Program-made: the position numbers and the translations under genes
Part shown: positions 23,428-34,876 of the stretch, piece after piece
Numbering within the stretch: the first letter of the stretch is position 1
Layout of the letters: each line of letters begins with the position of its first letter
From: Poa pratensis
Lineage: Eukaryota; Streptophyta; Magnoliopsida; Poales; Poaceae
Length of the DNA stretch: 64,000 nt
Assembly (NCBI GenBank): GCA_947311845.1
Contig: CAMZMU010000096.1
Span: forward strand, 13,424,518 to 13,488,517
Reading direction: 5' to 3'
The notes under the pieces: model-generated
What the model was told of the DNA's origin: nothing
Databases searched by the model: none
What the model saw: the letters and a program-made list of their open reading frames with translations, nothing else

Positions 23428-23714
23428 TCATCCGGTGCAGCGCCTCCGGCGACCTCTGTTTCCCGCATCGACTCCATCGATTTGGACTGGTGGAGCTCGA
23501 AGCCTCGAATCCAAGGAACCGCCGGGGAATGGGACGGCGGAGGCGATGTAGCTGATGTCGGCGAGGAAGAGCACGACGGCGAGCACGCACACACACACCA
23601 GCACGACGTCGCGCAGCCGCCGTCCTCGTCCACCCAGAACAGCCCTTTCGCCACGAGCGGGCGCAGCCGCAGGATTTGCGGCGCGACCGTGAGTTCCTCC
23701 ACGGCCTCCACCAA
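23428..23714 (-). pseudogene. decayed small membrane-protein gene, family unknown
   Basis: A minus-strand start at 23714 gives MVEAVEELTVAPQILRLRPL and then AKGLFWVDEDGG, after which one base appears to be missing near 23615. The next frame continues RLRDVVLVCVCVLAVVLFL and on to a stop at 23428. The second part holds one strong hydrophobic segment of about 18 residues, so a single-pass membrane protein is suggested. The family was not recognised. The missing base sits in GC-rich DNA, so a sequence error is as likely as real decay. Other frames through 23172-23947 are arginine- and proline-rich shadows. Confidence 0.4.
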
Positions 23715-24210
23715 ACCAGCACCTCATTGTCGTACCCTAGCGCGTGCTGGTGTGTGGTCGGCTTCGCCGTAGTTGTCCCCCAATGCACCGGAACATGGTC
23801 GGATTCGCAGCCATTGTCCCCTACCGCACGCCTACTTGGGGTCGGCCTCAAGCCCTCAACTGTCGTCGATGTTCGTCGGCCCTCAGACGCGGCAGCCGCG
23901 GGTGCGAAGAATAAAGTCCAACCGTTCTTTTCACTACGCGGTGGCAATTTGATGTATTATGTGACTTAGTGGGATGGTATAATCGGAAAATTGAAAAACG
24001 TACCATCACCACCTCAAGAGATATTATATAGTAGAGATACCAGAAATAATCTTTATTTTATAATAAATGAAATTTGTTCCCCTAAAAAAAAATGAAATTT
24101 GTGTGCAATCTAATTAACAAAAACAAACAGATTAATAATTGTACAAATAGATAACGGAGACAAAAAAATGATTGTCTAGAGAATGAAATGGTATGTTGAA
24201 GCTAATTTGA
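23715..24210. other. intergenic DNA downstream of ascorbate oxidase copy 1
   Basis: GC-rich to about 23950, then AT-rich. Contains ATATTATATAGTAGAGATAC near 24013 and a small repeat of AATGAAATTTGT around 24068-24100. This is the 3' flank of the minus-strand oxidase gene. No gene seen. Confidence 0.4.
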
Positions 24211-26043
24211 TCAGTGCAGTCCCTTGGATTGTCCACACCCCATGATCGACGACGGCAACCGGCCGACCCGCTCGACGCCCTCCTCGAATACAATTCCCAT
24301 GCCCATGAACACGTGCGCCTCGATGTGGCAGTGAAAGAGCCACACCCCCGGGTTGTTCGCGTGGAACCTTATAGCCGTCCACCCGTCAGGATGCAGCGGC
24401 ACCGTGTTCTTCATGATCGGATTCTTCACGTTGAGAAGCCTCCATGCGTCCGCGGCCGGGTCGAACTTGCCGTCGCCGTGTCCGAGCACCCAGAAGTCGT
24501 GTCCGTGGAGGTGCCACGGGTGTGTCTCCGTCTTGTTGTTGAGCATGTTGGAGTTCTGCAGCACCACGTCCACCACGGAGTTAAATGCCAGCCGGTACAC
24601 CGTGCTGCCAATAGTCCCGTTCGTCGGCGCCGGCGCGGAGATGTCGTGGCTCCTGTGGTCGTACATGTCCAGCGGCGCGCGCTGATCGTACGCGTCGGTG
24701 AGCCCGTGCTTCATCGACACGAGGTAGGGCGTGGCCGGGAAGTGGAGGGACACGCCGTTGATGGTCCACTTGATGTGGCCGTCGATGTTGTTCTGCGTGT
24801 TGAGAAGGAGCAGCGTGCGGTCGGCCCTCGCCGGCGCTGGCACGACGTAGCCCGGGTGCGCGACGATGGCCCTGCTCTGCTCCACTCTGATGGCCGTGTT
24901 GTTCCACGGCGGGCCGGTCGGTGGTGTAGTGGGTGGTTCCCTCCGCGGGTCGTTGCCGGCGTAGCTCACGACGGCCTTGCCGTTCGGTGTCTCGCTGGCG
25001 TTGCGGCCGACTATTTTGGAGACTGCCCAGTAGTTCCGCCTCGGGTCCTGGTCAGCCTTGATCAGCACGGAGTACGTCTCGCCGGAGTAGATGAAGAGGT
25101 TTCTCACCACGAAGGGCCGCACGTAGTGCCCGTCGGCCTCCACCACCGTCATCGAGTGGCCCTCGATCTCGAAGCTGAGCGACGAGAGCGACGTGAGGCT
25201 GCCGATGCGGAGGAGGTAGGTCTTCCCCGGCACGACGGTGAACAGAGTCGGCAATGCGCAGTCCGGATGGGAGGTGTTGCACGCTCCGGTGGCTGTAGGC
25301 AGCTTCGAGCAGTTGAACATTCCTCGGCCGTTGATGAGGAGAGACTGGGGCTCACCGACGAAGACGAAGGGTTTGGCGGAGAGACCCGTGGCCTGATCGT
25401 AGACGCTCTTGTGCCACCAGTCTTCGAGGAGGACGGTGTGCTCCTCGTCGTACCTGAAGGGCTCCCTCACACCCTCCGGCACAGTCACGACGATCATGCC
25501 GTTGAGCCCCGCCACGCGCTGCATGCCGTAGTGCGCATGGTACATGTACGTGCCCGCCTGAAATCAGCAAAGCATTGTTCAGTGATCATGCATTGCATGG
25601 CCAAGCTAGAAAAGAACGATCGAGCTTATATATAAACGGCGTGTTAATGTTGTTCAATTTCTTACCCTGTCGACGACGAATCTGTAGGTAAACTTTTCGC
25701 CGGGCTGGATGGGGCACTGAGTCACGCCGGCAACTCCGTCAGCCCAGGGCGTGTCAATCTGCCGGATGCCGTGCCAGTGGATGGCGGTGTTCTCCGTCTC
25801 CAGTTTGTTGTGGACGGTGACGACGATGGTGTCGCCCTGGTGGCACGGATGGTCGGGCCGGGGCCTCGCCATTGACGGTCACGCGAGCTTCTCAAAGCAG
25901 TCGGGGGACTTCTGCTGGTACGAGATGTCCCACTCGTAGTAGCGCACTTCGGCATTTGCCACCGCATGCAGCAGCGAGCTGCCGAGGCAGAAGCAGAGGA
26001 TGGCCGCGGCAACGACCAGTGGCCTCGGCGACGGCATCATCAT
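24211..26043 (-). CDS. AAO: L-ascorbate oxidase, copy 1 (first exon frameshifted)
   Basis: A multicopper oxidase of the secreted plant ascorbate oxidase family, which oxidises ascorbate in the cell wall while reducing O2 to water. Exon 1 is 26043-25666 and exon 2 is 25557-24211, with a 108-bp GT-AG intron in phase 0. The N-terminus has a signal peptide ([20 protein letters not shown]). Exon 2 (448 codons) is fully open and carries [20 protein letters not shown] and [20 protein letters not shown] lies in exon 1. Three single bases are missing between about 25838 and 25884 relative to copy 2. The first loss brings a TGA after ...CFEKLA; the third restores the frame. It is either a pseudogene with a dead first exon or an intact gene with sequence errors. 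Exon 2 is about 94% identical in protein to copy 2. Confidence 0.85.
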
Positions 26044-26177
26044 CCACACGTAGCACCAGACAGCCGGTTGATGGCACCGTCACTGGCTGTGGATTCAAGC
26101 AAGGAGCTACTGTAATAGTTTGTCTTGAGTCGTAGTGTTCGAGCTAATTGTTGGTGTGTGTTCGCTCCGAGCTAATG

Positions 26178-26217
26178 CTATATATATGTCCCGGTGTGAC
26201 GCTGTGTGCATATATAA
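26178..26217 (-). promoter_or_regulatory. candidate TATA region for ascorbate oxidase copy 1
   Basis: On the minus strand a TATATATAGC motif lies at 26187-26178, about 135 bp upstream of the start codon cluster (three ATGs at 26043-26035). A second TATATA motif lies near 26210. The nearer one is better placed. Confidence 0.45.
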
Positions 26218-27535
26218 TGGTCAAATGTACGCGGCGAGTTGGTGATGATTAATTGGATTGAATCTTTCAAGTAGAGGCAAGGTATACAATACATGCACAC
26301 AGGAGAGGTTAGTTTTATTTATTCGCAACTTGCTTAACTAGACGATGTTCTAATACTGTATCAAGCACGTTAGTCTCGGGTTAATCAAGGCTGTCATAAT
26401 CAAGGCATGCCCTCTGAGAATAGGTCGACTCGCTGACCCGATCCGGTCATGCATACCGAGTTAATTAGTGTATTTTAGATACTCTGTCGCGGTCTACTAT
26501 TCCAAAGATCCTTGGCTTGCCTACTGTTTGATCTTGGAATGACCAATGGGCATTAGGTTACGGCCGACTGTTTTTCTGAACAAATATGGTTGAAAATGTA
26601 ATTTGCGGCGAGAGACTTTTTATCCCAACATACAACATGGATGGTAGAATAATTACGGAGTGATCCTCCACCATCATAAATGTCTTTACAATTTCTCATC
26701 ATGATATGTAATTCGACTTTTTAGTATTTCACACTTCTGAACTTGTAACGGCTGTGTACATACGAATTATGTAGAGGCTGTGTGTAATGCTTAAAACTAT
26801 TTTAACTAATAAAGCTCACTTTATCTAAAAAATGTAAACATGACGATTTTCAGTTCAGAACTACTATATAAACTGCCTTTACTGGTTTTCACGAAATAAA
26901 TTGGTAACATCGTGCCGGCCGTCAACGTAGCACCCGCCACTACTTAATTGTACCAGCGTTGGCTGTGGATTAAAGCAAGAGGCTCAGCGTTGTTGGTGTC
27001 CAGAGATGTAATCTACAATGAGGTTATAAGGGTAAAGTGTGATTCGATGTAGTACGAGTTGATGCACAAGCCGGGACTATGTTTTCCTTTTTCGAAAAAT
27101 AAGATCTAGTGCAAACTGTTGCAACTTGCAAGGTGGTTTCTTCAGGAATGGCCTGGGTCGCATCCGACTCCGTAGGCATGCAATGTTGTGTGTGAAGACT
27201 GGGTCCGGTGGTGGTGGATGAATCTATATATACGAATATATCAGCACACGTTAGCGCGTGCACCTTATGATTTCCTTCGACATTGACGTAGATTAATATA
27301 GAGTTAGGTCGTTTCAGATATTATTATATTAAGATCTTATATTTCCATACGAAACACCCTACCGAGTAGTAACGTGGAAACCACCAGCGCGCGTGGTCAA
27401 AGCTTATTAAACAGGCAACAACACCGCCTGAAGACCAATGATTATGGGGGCATCCATGGGAGCAGGTTAGACTAGTCTGGGTTTTAGTTAGGACTTGGGA
27501 CCCACCTTAAGAGAGACATGAAACTTTTGTTATCC
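26218..27535. other. upstream region of copy 1 with a duplicated leader fragment
   Basis: No gene. At about 26926-26985 a stretch containing ACGTAGCACC... and GGCTGTGGATTAAAGCAAG resembles the copy-1 leader at 26047-26105 (GGCTGTGGATTCAAGCAAGG) in the same orientation. It also resembles the copy-2 leader (reverse complement near 31390-31410). It looks like a remnant of another duplication. The rest is AT-rich with no recognised element. Confidence 0.5.
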
Positions 27536-29706
27536 TAGTCTACGGCGTATACCCTACAACCGTCGGCTCTCGCCGTCGGCGTACGTTGTGGTGGCCCCAC
27601 AAGACGGCATCCGGCCGTTCCGTCAGCCCTCATACGCCGACGACATTCCTTTGCGTCCCGCCGTTTTGTCAACTCCTCAATGCGACGCCATTGCATGCAA
27701 TTTTTTTGAATTTTAAACTTTTTTTTTTTTTCTATTTCGAAATTTCTAACTCAACTACATAATAAATCTCTAATTACACACTTAATCATAGGTCAAAATA
27801 ATTAAGTTCCCGTTCGGTCACCCATCATTAGATTGCTCCAGCAAACACGCTTAACATTTGAGTTCTTTCAAGATTAGCTTCCAAATGAGAAATGAGAACT
27901 TATTGTTACTTATATCATATCAATCATATTAACCCCTGAGTTATGATATTACACTTTTTTTCCCTGAGTTATGATATTACACTTTTTGATTGTTTAAATT
28001 TTAAAAATTCATTTGAATAAGTAACAATGATTATGTAATAGTATATTTTGAATAAATGACAATAAAATTAATTTTACTTTTATTTCCTTTTTACATTTAA
28101 TATGGAATAATTCATATCTTTAATTCCGTTAATCGAAATTTGAAACATAAAATGTCCATGTCAATTAGAAAAATGAGAGGAATTCAAATATGACATCCAT
28201 ATCATCCTTTGCATTGTATAAACATCGATGGTTTTAGAAAATTGATCTATTTCGATGAATAGTCATGTTGGCCATTTTGACTCTTTTTTGAAGAAAAAAA
28301 TCAAATAAAGTGAAAAAAACTCAAAAAAAGGTATCCTCTGGCATTGAGTTATTTTATGTGTACTAGTTGCTATTAAAAATGATAAACTTCTTTTTTACAA
28401 ATTGTTCAATAAAATCTTTCACAAAAAGGTCTATCATATATAGACATGTATAGGTTTCGCGCCAAATGACCAAGTTATGGCCATCACTGTGCCATAGTTT
28501 GTGATAATGTGTACATATTTGAAACATAGGTGTGCTTGGTATGGCAAACATTGTTGCCAAAAACAATTTCCAAATTATTTTTATGAATATCATTTTTCAT
28601 TTTTTTAAGTGCCAAAAATGACTTTTGTTATGGAGGAAATACCAAAAATATGTTGCAAAAGGCACCCATCTTATTGTCACAAAGGGTACTACATATTTTA
28701 TGGATAATACCCAAGTATTAGGAATTTTCTCGATTTTTACCTAATTATTCCTATTTAAATGACTTTATGCCGATTTTCCAAAAGTAATTGAAATTTGTGT
28801 GATAGTTTGGTCTATTTTTTTACAAAAATTATTTTTAGGTACACAAGTAGTGACTTTATCACAAAAATATCGATAGTTTTGAAAAATGTGACCCCTTTCA
28901 ATGAATAGGCACGATGGTCATTTTGACCGTTTTTTCACAAAAATAAAAGAAATTGAGAAAATACTCAAAAAATGAATTCCTTCGACATGGAGTCCTTTTA
29001 TGTGTACTAGTTGCTATCAAAAATGATAAACTTGAGTTTTGACAAATATGTCAAAAAAATGCTTCATAAAAAGGTCTATCGTCTATAGACATGTATAGCT
29101 TTCGCGTCAAATGACCAAGTTATGGCCATCCCCATGCCATAGTTTGTGATAATGTGTCCATACTTGACACATAGGGGTGCCTTGTATGTAAAACATTGTT
29201 GCCGAAACCAATTCCCAAAATATTTTCGTAAATATCATTTTCCATTTTTAAACTGTCAAAAATGACTTTTTAATTAAGCAAGTACCAAACATATGTTACA
29301 AAATGTCATGTGCATGGTGAAAAAGATTTTATGGATGTCATATTTGGATTCCTCTCATTTTTCTAATCGATTTAGACATTTAATTTGTTAAATTTTGATT
29401 TACGGATTTAAAGATATGAATTATTTCATATTAAATGGAAAATAGGAAAAAGTAGACGCCGACGGCCGCCGTCGGCGTATCAATGCCGTAAATCCCCGTC
29501 TGCGTTCCGTCACGGCGGGCCTTGTGCGCCGACGACATTGTAGACGCCGACGGCAGCCGTCGGCCTATGTCGGGCTACGACGACGGGTTTTTACGCCGAC
29601 GGACGCGTTCTCGGCTTTCCTAGCTCGCCTTGTACGCCGACGGCCCCGACATTTGGCCGTCAGCGTATAAGTCGGCCGTCGGCGTATTGTGGCTTTCCTG
29701 TAGTGA
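27536..29706. mobile_element. CACTA-derived non-autonomous element, left end damaged
   Basis: The right end reads CTTTCCTGTAGTG, i.e. CACTACAGGAAAG inward, a CACTA terminus. It is preceded by repeated subterminal motifs (ACGCCGACGGC and GCCGTCGGCGTA) at 29452-29690. Matching motifs at 27540-27650 mark the left side, but no CACTA terminus was found there. The arms are inverted: a stretch near 28085-28205 (ending TATGACATCCAT) pairs with 29328-29455 (starting ATGGATGTCATA). Between them a ~430-bp block is duplicated directly (about 28255-28680 and 28900-29325; TATGTGTACTAGTTGCTAT recurs at 645-bp spacing). No coding frame. Confidence 0.7.
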
Positions 29707-30683
29707 TTACTGTAGAGCTAAGTTGACACCCGAGTGAAGATTTCTTGCTTGCGAGTTTCAGAGATTCCTTTATTAAAAAGAACCAATAATCATATTTCTA
29801 AGTTTTAGAAACTCCGGAAAATTGCATGTTTCAACGATCTATCACACGATCATGTCAAATCTCATGAAAACGATAAATCTTAATTTAAAAGTGTGAATCT
29901 GAATATACACACTTGCAAATCTCTAAAATATACAAAAAAAATTGTCATATTGTACGTAGGCCTTAATATAAAAACTTTTTACGTTTTAATTTTGCATCCT
30001 ATAGGTTGCATCGTTAACCATGGGCAGAGCTACATTCAACTAATGGTGTCAATTGACACAGACGACCTCTAGAAATATTCAAGGTAATATTATCCTTGTA
30101 ATCGCCTACACCATCTCCACCGACACTCTAAATGCCGCTCCCAATATAACTATTTGGTCGGCACGAAAAAGCCCCCTCCCCCCCACCTCACCCCAACCAG
30201 GCCTCCCAAAAGCGACAAAGTTGCGGGGGGCCCAAAAAGTGTCCTGACCCCCCCCCCCCCCCCCCCCCCCCCCCCCGCACACCCCACCCCTCGCGCCGAC
30301 TATAGGGAGGCAACGACGGCAACACGTGCCATGTCGGATACTGATAGGCATGCACCACACGACATCGACCCAATCATTTGTTTCTTCCCGAGTGTCCCAT
30401 CCTTGCTGAACTAGCTTATGGCGGTGACCAAATCGTCGCCTCCGCCACCCCTTTCGACGCTTCTCTACCCCGCCCTACGCTCGCGACAGCCATCCGTCGC
30501 TCTCCCTGTGTCTCTCGTCATCATCTCTTCTTATCCCGGCCAAAGTATTTGGTCGACAACGTTGCCACACAGGACCACCTCGCGCATAAGGTGTTCGTCG
30601 CATTGCCAAGATCGTTTTTTTGTTTGTAGGTTTTTGCTTTTGTTTTGAAATTAAGTAGTGATTTTAACGTAGCTAATTGAATA
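29707..30683. repeat. intergenic DNA with a 29-base C homopolymer
   Basis: AT-rich to 30100, then C-rich. An uninterrupted run of 29 C lies at 30248-30276, within a wider C-rich stretch (30172-30290). The minus strand is a G run of the same length. Open frames spanning it (Pro- or Gly-rich) are composition artefacts. Confidence 0.8.
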
Positions 30684-30925
30684 GATGGATAACGACGACG
30701 AGCTGGAGATGGACTACGCATTGCTAACCGCCCATGCCATCGCAACCGCCGAGCTTGGTAAGCACTTGGCGATCATCACTTGCGTTTGTTGGTTTGCTAC
30801 ATGAGATCAATGCTACTCCTTGGATTGGAGGTTTGAGGTCGGGGAAGAAAAAGGATCACAAACAAATGGAGGGTCATATGACACTGGCTCAAGACTACTT
30901 CACCTTCATGTATGAGAACTCGTAG
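30684..30925 (+). pseudogene. PIF/Harbinger-like transposase N-terminal fragment
   Basis: ATG at 30684 reads MDNDDELEMDYALLTAHAIA, an acidic start common in plant Harbinger transposases. After a frame change or intron (a GTAAGC donor follows AELG near 30755) a second block reads GGLRSGKKKDHKQMEGHMTL then AQDYF. This resembles the conserved Gly-rich, basic, EGH...DYF stretch before the DDE domain of that family. A stop at 30923-30925 and the lack of any DDE motif downstream show it is truncated. Confidence 0.45.
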
Positions 30926-31288
30926 TGTTCACTAGAGAACAACTTGTTGCATCCCACGGTTGATAATTGTCGACACAGATTTGGATGACTTTGAGTTATG
31001 GTTTTCTGAACAAAAGAAAACCTATCTAACAAGGAGGATGCGGTCAGGCAAACGGGTCCGGTCTCAGGCACACGTCACTCGGCGGCCTGCTCGACCGATT
31101 CTTTAATCAAATCGGAGAAAACGAGAGAGCGCGTCAACACATTACGCCGAGACTAGGCGTGCTTCAATTAATGGTCGTCTCGCTACTTGCCAAATAAAAA
31201 AAATCACCAACCCTCGTGTGCATGTACTTTCCTCACCTGAATGATTCAACTCAATCCAATACAATCATATGCAAGCCTCTCCTAACTC
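30926..31288. other. upstream region of ascorbate oxidase copy 2
   Basis: No gene or recognised transposon. This is the immediate 5' flank of the plus-strand oxidase gene. Confidence 0.5.
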
Positions 31289-31296
31289 TATATAAG
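31289..31296 (+). promoter_or_regulatory. TATA box of ascorbate oxidase copy 2
   Basis: TATATAAG about 190 bp before the start codon, a normal distance allowing for a leader of about 160 nt. It is the best TATA match in the upstream 300 bp. Confidence 0.65.
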
Positions 31297-31481
31297 AGTG
31301 CTTCATCCTAAAAGCCTTCCACAGAACAACAATTGCCAGAACATCACCAAGCGAGGCACGAGCCAAGCTATTGCAGCGGTTAAGGTTCTTCTTGCTTAGA
31401 TCCACAGCGAGGAAGCTCCAGTGCAACTAAGCAGGCTCTAGTGTTCTCCAGCTTATCTACAATTCTACATCGATCGGCACG

Positions 31482-33318
31482 ATGCTGCCGGCGCCGAGGC
31501 CACTGGCTGTGGCCGCCGCCATCCTCTGCTTCTGCCTCGGCAGCTCGCTGCTGCATTCGGTGGCGAATGCCGAAGTGCGCTACTACGAGTGGGACATCTC
31601 GTACCAGCACAAGTCCCCCGACTGCTTCGAGAAGCTCGCCGTGACCGTCAACGGCGAGGCCCCTGGGCCGACCATCCACGCCACGCAAGGCGACACCATC
31701 GTCGTCACCGTGCATAACAAGCTCGAGACAGAGAACACCGCCATTCACTGGCACGGCATCCGGCAGATTGACACGCCCTGGGCTGACGGGGTCGCCGGCG
31801 TGACCCAGTGCCCCATCCAGCCCGGCGAAAAGTTCACCTACAGATTCGTCGTTGACAGGGTAAGAAACTCAACTACATTAGCACGCGGGATATAATTGAG
31901 CTCGTTGTTTTCTTGGTCAACATATATATGCATGATCACTGAACGAAGTGTTTTGGTGATTTCAGGCGGGCACGTACATGTACCATGCCCACTACGGCAT
32001 GCAGCGCGTGGCGGGGCTCAACGGCATGATCGTCGTGGCGGTGCCAGAAGGCGTCAGGGAGCCCTTCACGTACGACGACGAGCACACCGTCCTCCTCGAA
32101 GACTGGTGGCACAAAAGCGTCTACGACCAGGCCACTGGTCTCTCCGCCAAACCCTTTGTGTTCGTTGGTGAGCCCCAGTCTCTCCTCATCAACGGCCGAG
32201 GAATGTTCAACTGCTCGAACTCGAAGCTGCCTACCGCCAACGGAACGTGCAACAACTCCCGCCCGGACTGCGCATTGCCGACTCTGTTCACCGTCGTGCC
32301 GGGGAAGACATACCTCCTCCGCATCGGCAGCCTCACGTCGCTCTCGTCGCTCAGCTTCGAGATCGAGGGCCACTGGATGACGGTGGTGGAGGCTGACGGG
32401 CACTACGTGCGGCCGTTCACGGTGAGGAATCTCTTCATCTACTCCGGCGAGACATACTCCGTGCTGATCAAGGCCGACCAGGACCCGAGGCGGAACTACT
32501 GGGCAGTGTCCAAAATAGTCGGCCGCAACGCTACCGACACACCGAACGCCAATGCCTTCGTGAGCTACGCCGGCAACGACCCACGGAGGACACCGCCCAC
32601 TACACCACCGACCGGCCCGCCATGGGACAACACGGCCATCAGAGTGCAGCAGAGCAGGGCCATCGTCGCGCACCCGGGCTACGTCGTGCCGGCCCCGGCG
32701 AGGGCCGACCGCACGCTGCTTCTCCTCAACACGCAGAACAACATCGACGGCCACATCAAGTGGACCATCAACGGCGTGTCACTCCACTTCCCGGCCACGC
32801 CCTACCTCATCTCTATGAAGCACGGGCTCACCGACGCGTACGACCAACGCGCGCCGCTGGACAGCTACGACCACAGGAGCCACGACATCTCCGCGCCGGC
32901 GCCGACGAACGGGACTATTGGCAGCCCGGTGTACCGGCTGGCATTTGGCTCCGTGGTGGACGTGGTGCTGCAGAACTCCAACATGCTCAACAACAAGAGC
33001 GAATCGCACCCGTGGCACCTCCATGGACACGACTTCTGGGTGCTCGGGCACGGCGACGGAAAGTTCGATCCTGCAGCGGACGCATGGAGGCTTCTGAACG
33101 TCAAGGACCCGATCATGAAGAACACGGTGCCGCTGCACCCAGACGGGTGGACGGCGATAAGGTTCCATGCGAACAACCCTGGGGTGTGGCTCTTCCACTG
33201 CCATATTGAGGCGCACGTGTTCATGGGCATGGGAATTGTGTTCGAGGAGGGCGTAGAGAGAGTCGGCCGGTTGCCGCCGTCGATCATGGGGTGTGGACAA
33301 TCCAAGGGACTCCATTGA
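31482..33318 (+). CDS. AAO: L-ascorbate oxidase, copy 2 (intact)
   Basis: Two exons, 31482-31859 and 31966-33318, joined by a 106-bp phase-0 GT-AG intron, give 576 aa, the usual size for ascorbate oxidase. Residues 1 to about 30 form a signal peptide ([18 protein letters not shown] then VANA). Three cupredoxin domains are implied by the copper motifs in order: AIHWHGIRQ (about residue 89), [11 protein letters not shown] (about 131), [14 protein letters not shown] and [16 protein letters not shown] near the C-terminus. The last supplies the type-1 ligands His, Cys, His and axial Met. DTPWADG and TQCPIQPGE are typical of ascorbate oxidases rather than laccases. N-glycosylation sequons such as NGT and NNT fit secretion. 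The gene is divergent from copy 1, with about 5.4 kb between start codons. Confidence 0.93.
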
Positions 33319-34876
33319 GTCGATCAGCTCCAACGCTTTCCTTGTTCGGTATTGCCCCTTGCGCGCAGCTTGATCGAAGTTGCCCTAAAAAACTTGATCC
33401 AATAGTGTCGGTATTGCTTTTCAGTAGTGTCGGTATAAATAATGTACAATAATATTTTTTTGAATAAGTGATTTAGTAATGTCAGGCCGATTTGTGAAAG
33501 CAGATCATTAGCCTAATTTTCAATGTATTTTTCTTTGTTATCCATTTTTTTTGTAAACTATGCAATAAAGGTTGTTGCAACATCGCGCTAGGAGGATTTT
33601 CGTCCATTTTGCAAGCTACATACGTTTTTGAGTTTTCCTTATGAGTTTACTAAGGGCGATTAGGATTTGATAAGCTAAGTGCGGATTTGTTGCAAACTCA
33701 TATTTTTTGTGCTGAATTGGTATTTCCAAACTGATGTGTTGTTATACAGTTTTGAACCAATGGGGGCATGGGGGTGAAGTGTTCATGTTGCAATAGTTAA
33801 AAACAATTGTTGCACACATGGTGGTATGCTCAAAACATCAGACGGGTCGAGATCTTATGTTTTACTGAACTCTAGCGTTGGGGGCAAAAGGCTGCCGATT
33901 TGTCTCTTTCATCAACCATTGATAAAGTTATCCCTACCTCCGCAATTGTTAACAAAGTTTGCAGTGTTAGGGCGTGTTTGGTTTGGTGCCCCCAATGAAC
34001 CCCGCCAAAAAATTGGCTGCCTATCAAAGTTTGGTCTGTAGCCAAAAGTTTGGGTGCCAATGGTTGTCGGCTCTTCCCTCTCGCAGATTTTTGCTAAAAG
34101 GTTGGTCAAACGTGGGCGGAGGATTTCTTGGCTGAATTTTTTTGGCAAGCCAAGCCAACTCTTGCGAAATTTCTTATTGATTTCGATGTAGAGTCAATCT
34201 CCTCCATGGAGGACTCACAAGCTCTGTGCACCGTATGACATGCCAGCCTTAGCTTCTTTTGTTGCATTACAAGCCAAGGGAAAAGGAGAAATATTTCTGT
34301 ATGTCAATTCAAAACAAGACGAACGGACGAGACTTAATCTAAAGTGTACTAGAGAGAAGCAGCCAATACACAAAGGGGCGATACTATAATGGCTTCCGCA
34401 CCTTTTCCTTACAAATAAGGATGGTTAGATGGATCATGCATGCTTAACTTCTGCGTACACACAATTTCAGCTGCCTCCTGCGGTTATTGATCGAACCTCG
34501 ACACCAACATCGTCATATTAAAGCTAAAATTGCACCGAGGATTATAGGAGGTACATGGATGTACGTCGTTTTCTTATGCACCAGCCAGCCTACGATATAC
34601 ATAGGCTGAAAATGTTACAGACGTACGGTCCTTGATACGGATCCTCAGTTTGGGCATCAAGCGAGCAATAGGTAGTCTTGACAACACGTCTATCACAAAA
34701 GTTTTTCATGACAACAAGGACATACGACACACAGAACTATATATGGGACGCGATAGTCGCTCCCGACCGGGATATACCTAAACGCGACGCGACGACGAGT
34801 GTACAGCTAGAGTACGAGTAGTCGTCGCATATTTATTTGTTGGTTGCATCGAGATTGATCACATCTCCCGACGTCT
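33319..34876. other. region between oxidase copy 2 and the MADS gene
   Basis: Convergent 3' flanks. AATAAAG near 33563 could be a poly(A) signal for the oxidase gene. A GGGCGTGTTTGGTTTGG motif at about 33970 resembles a grass MITE terminus. A candidate partner (GCAAGCCAAGCCAAC) lies near 34145, giving a possible ~190-bp MITE, but the ends match poorly. 34300-34876 is the likely 3' UTR and downstream flank of the minus-strand MADS gene. Confidence 0.45.

Noticed and set aside
24214..25635. A 473-codon plus-strand open frame opposite ascorbate oxidase copy 1
   Set aside because: It is the antisense shadow of a GC-rich coding exon. The minus strand carries copper-site motifs and a valid intron; this frame has no domain. 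The same applies to 31936-32754.
30106..30414. Gly- or Pro-rich frames across the C homopolymer
   Set aside because: Product of the C/G run. No start context or homology.
24211..33318. Laccase as the identity of the multicopper oxidases
   Set aside because: [16 protein letters not shown] and the [12 protein letters not shown] end fit ascorbate oxidases better than plant laccases.
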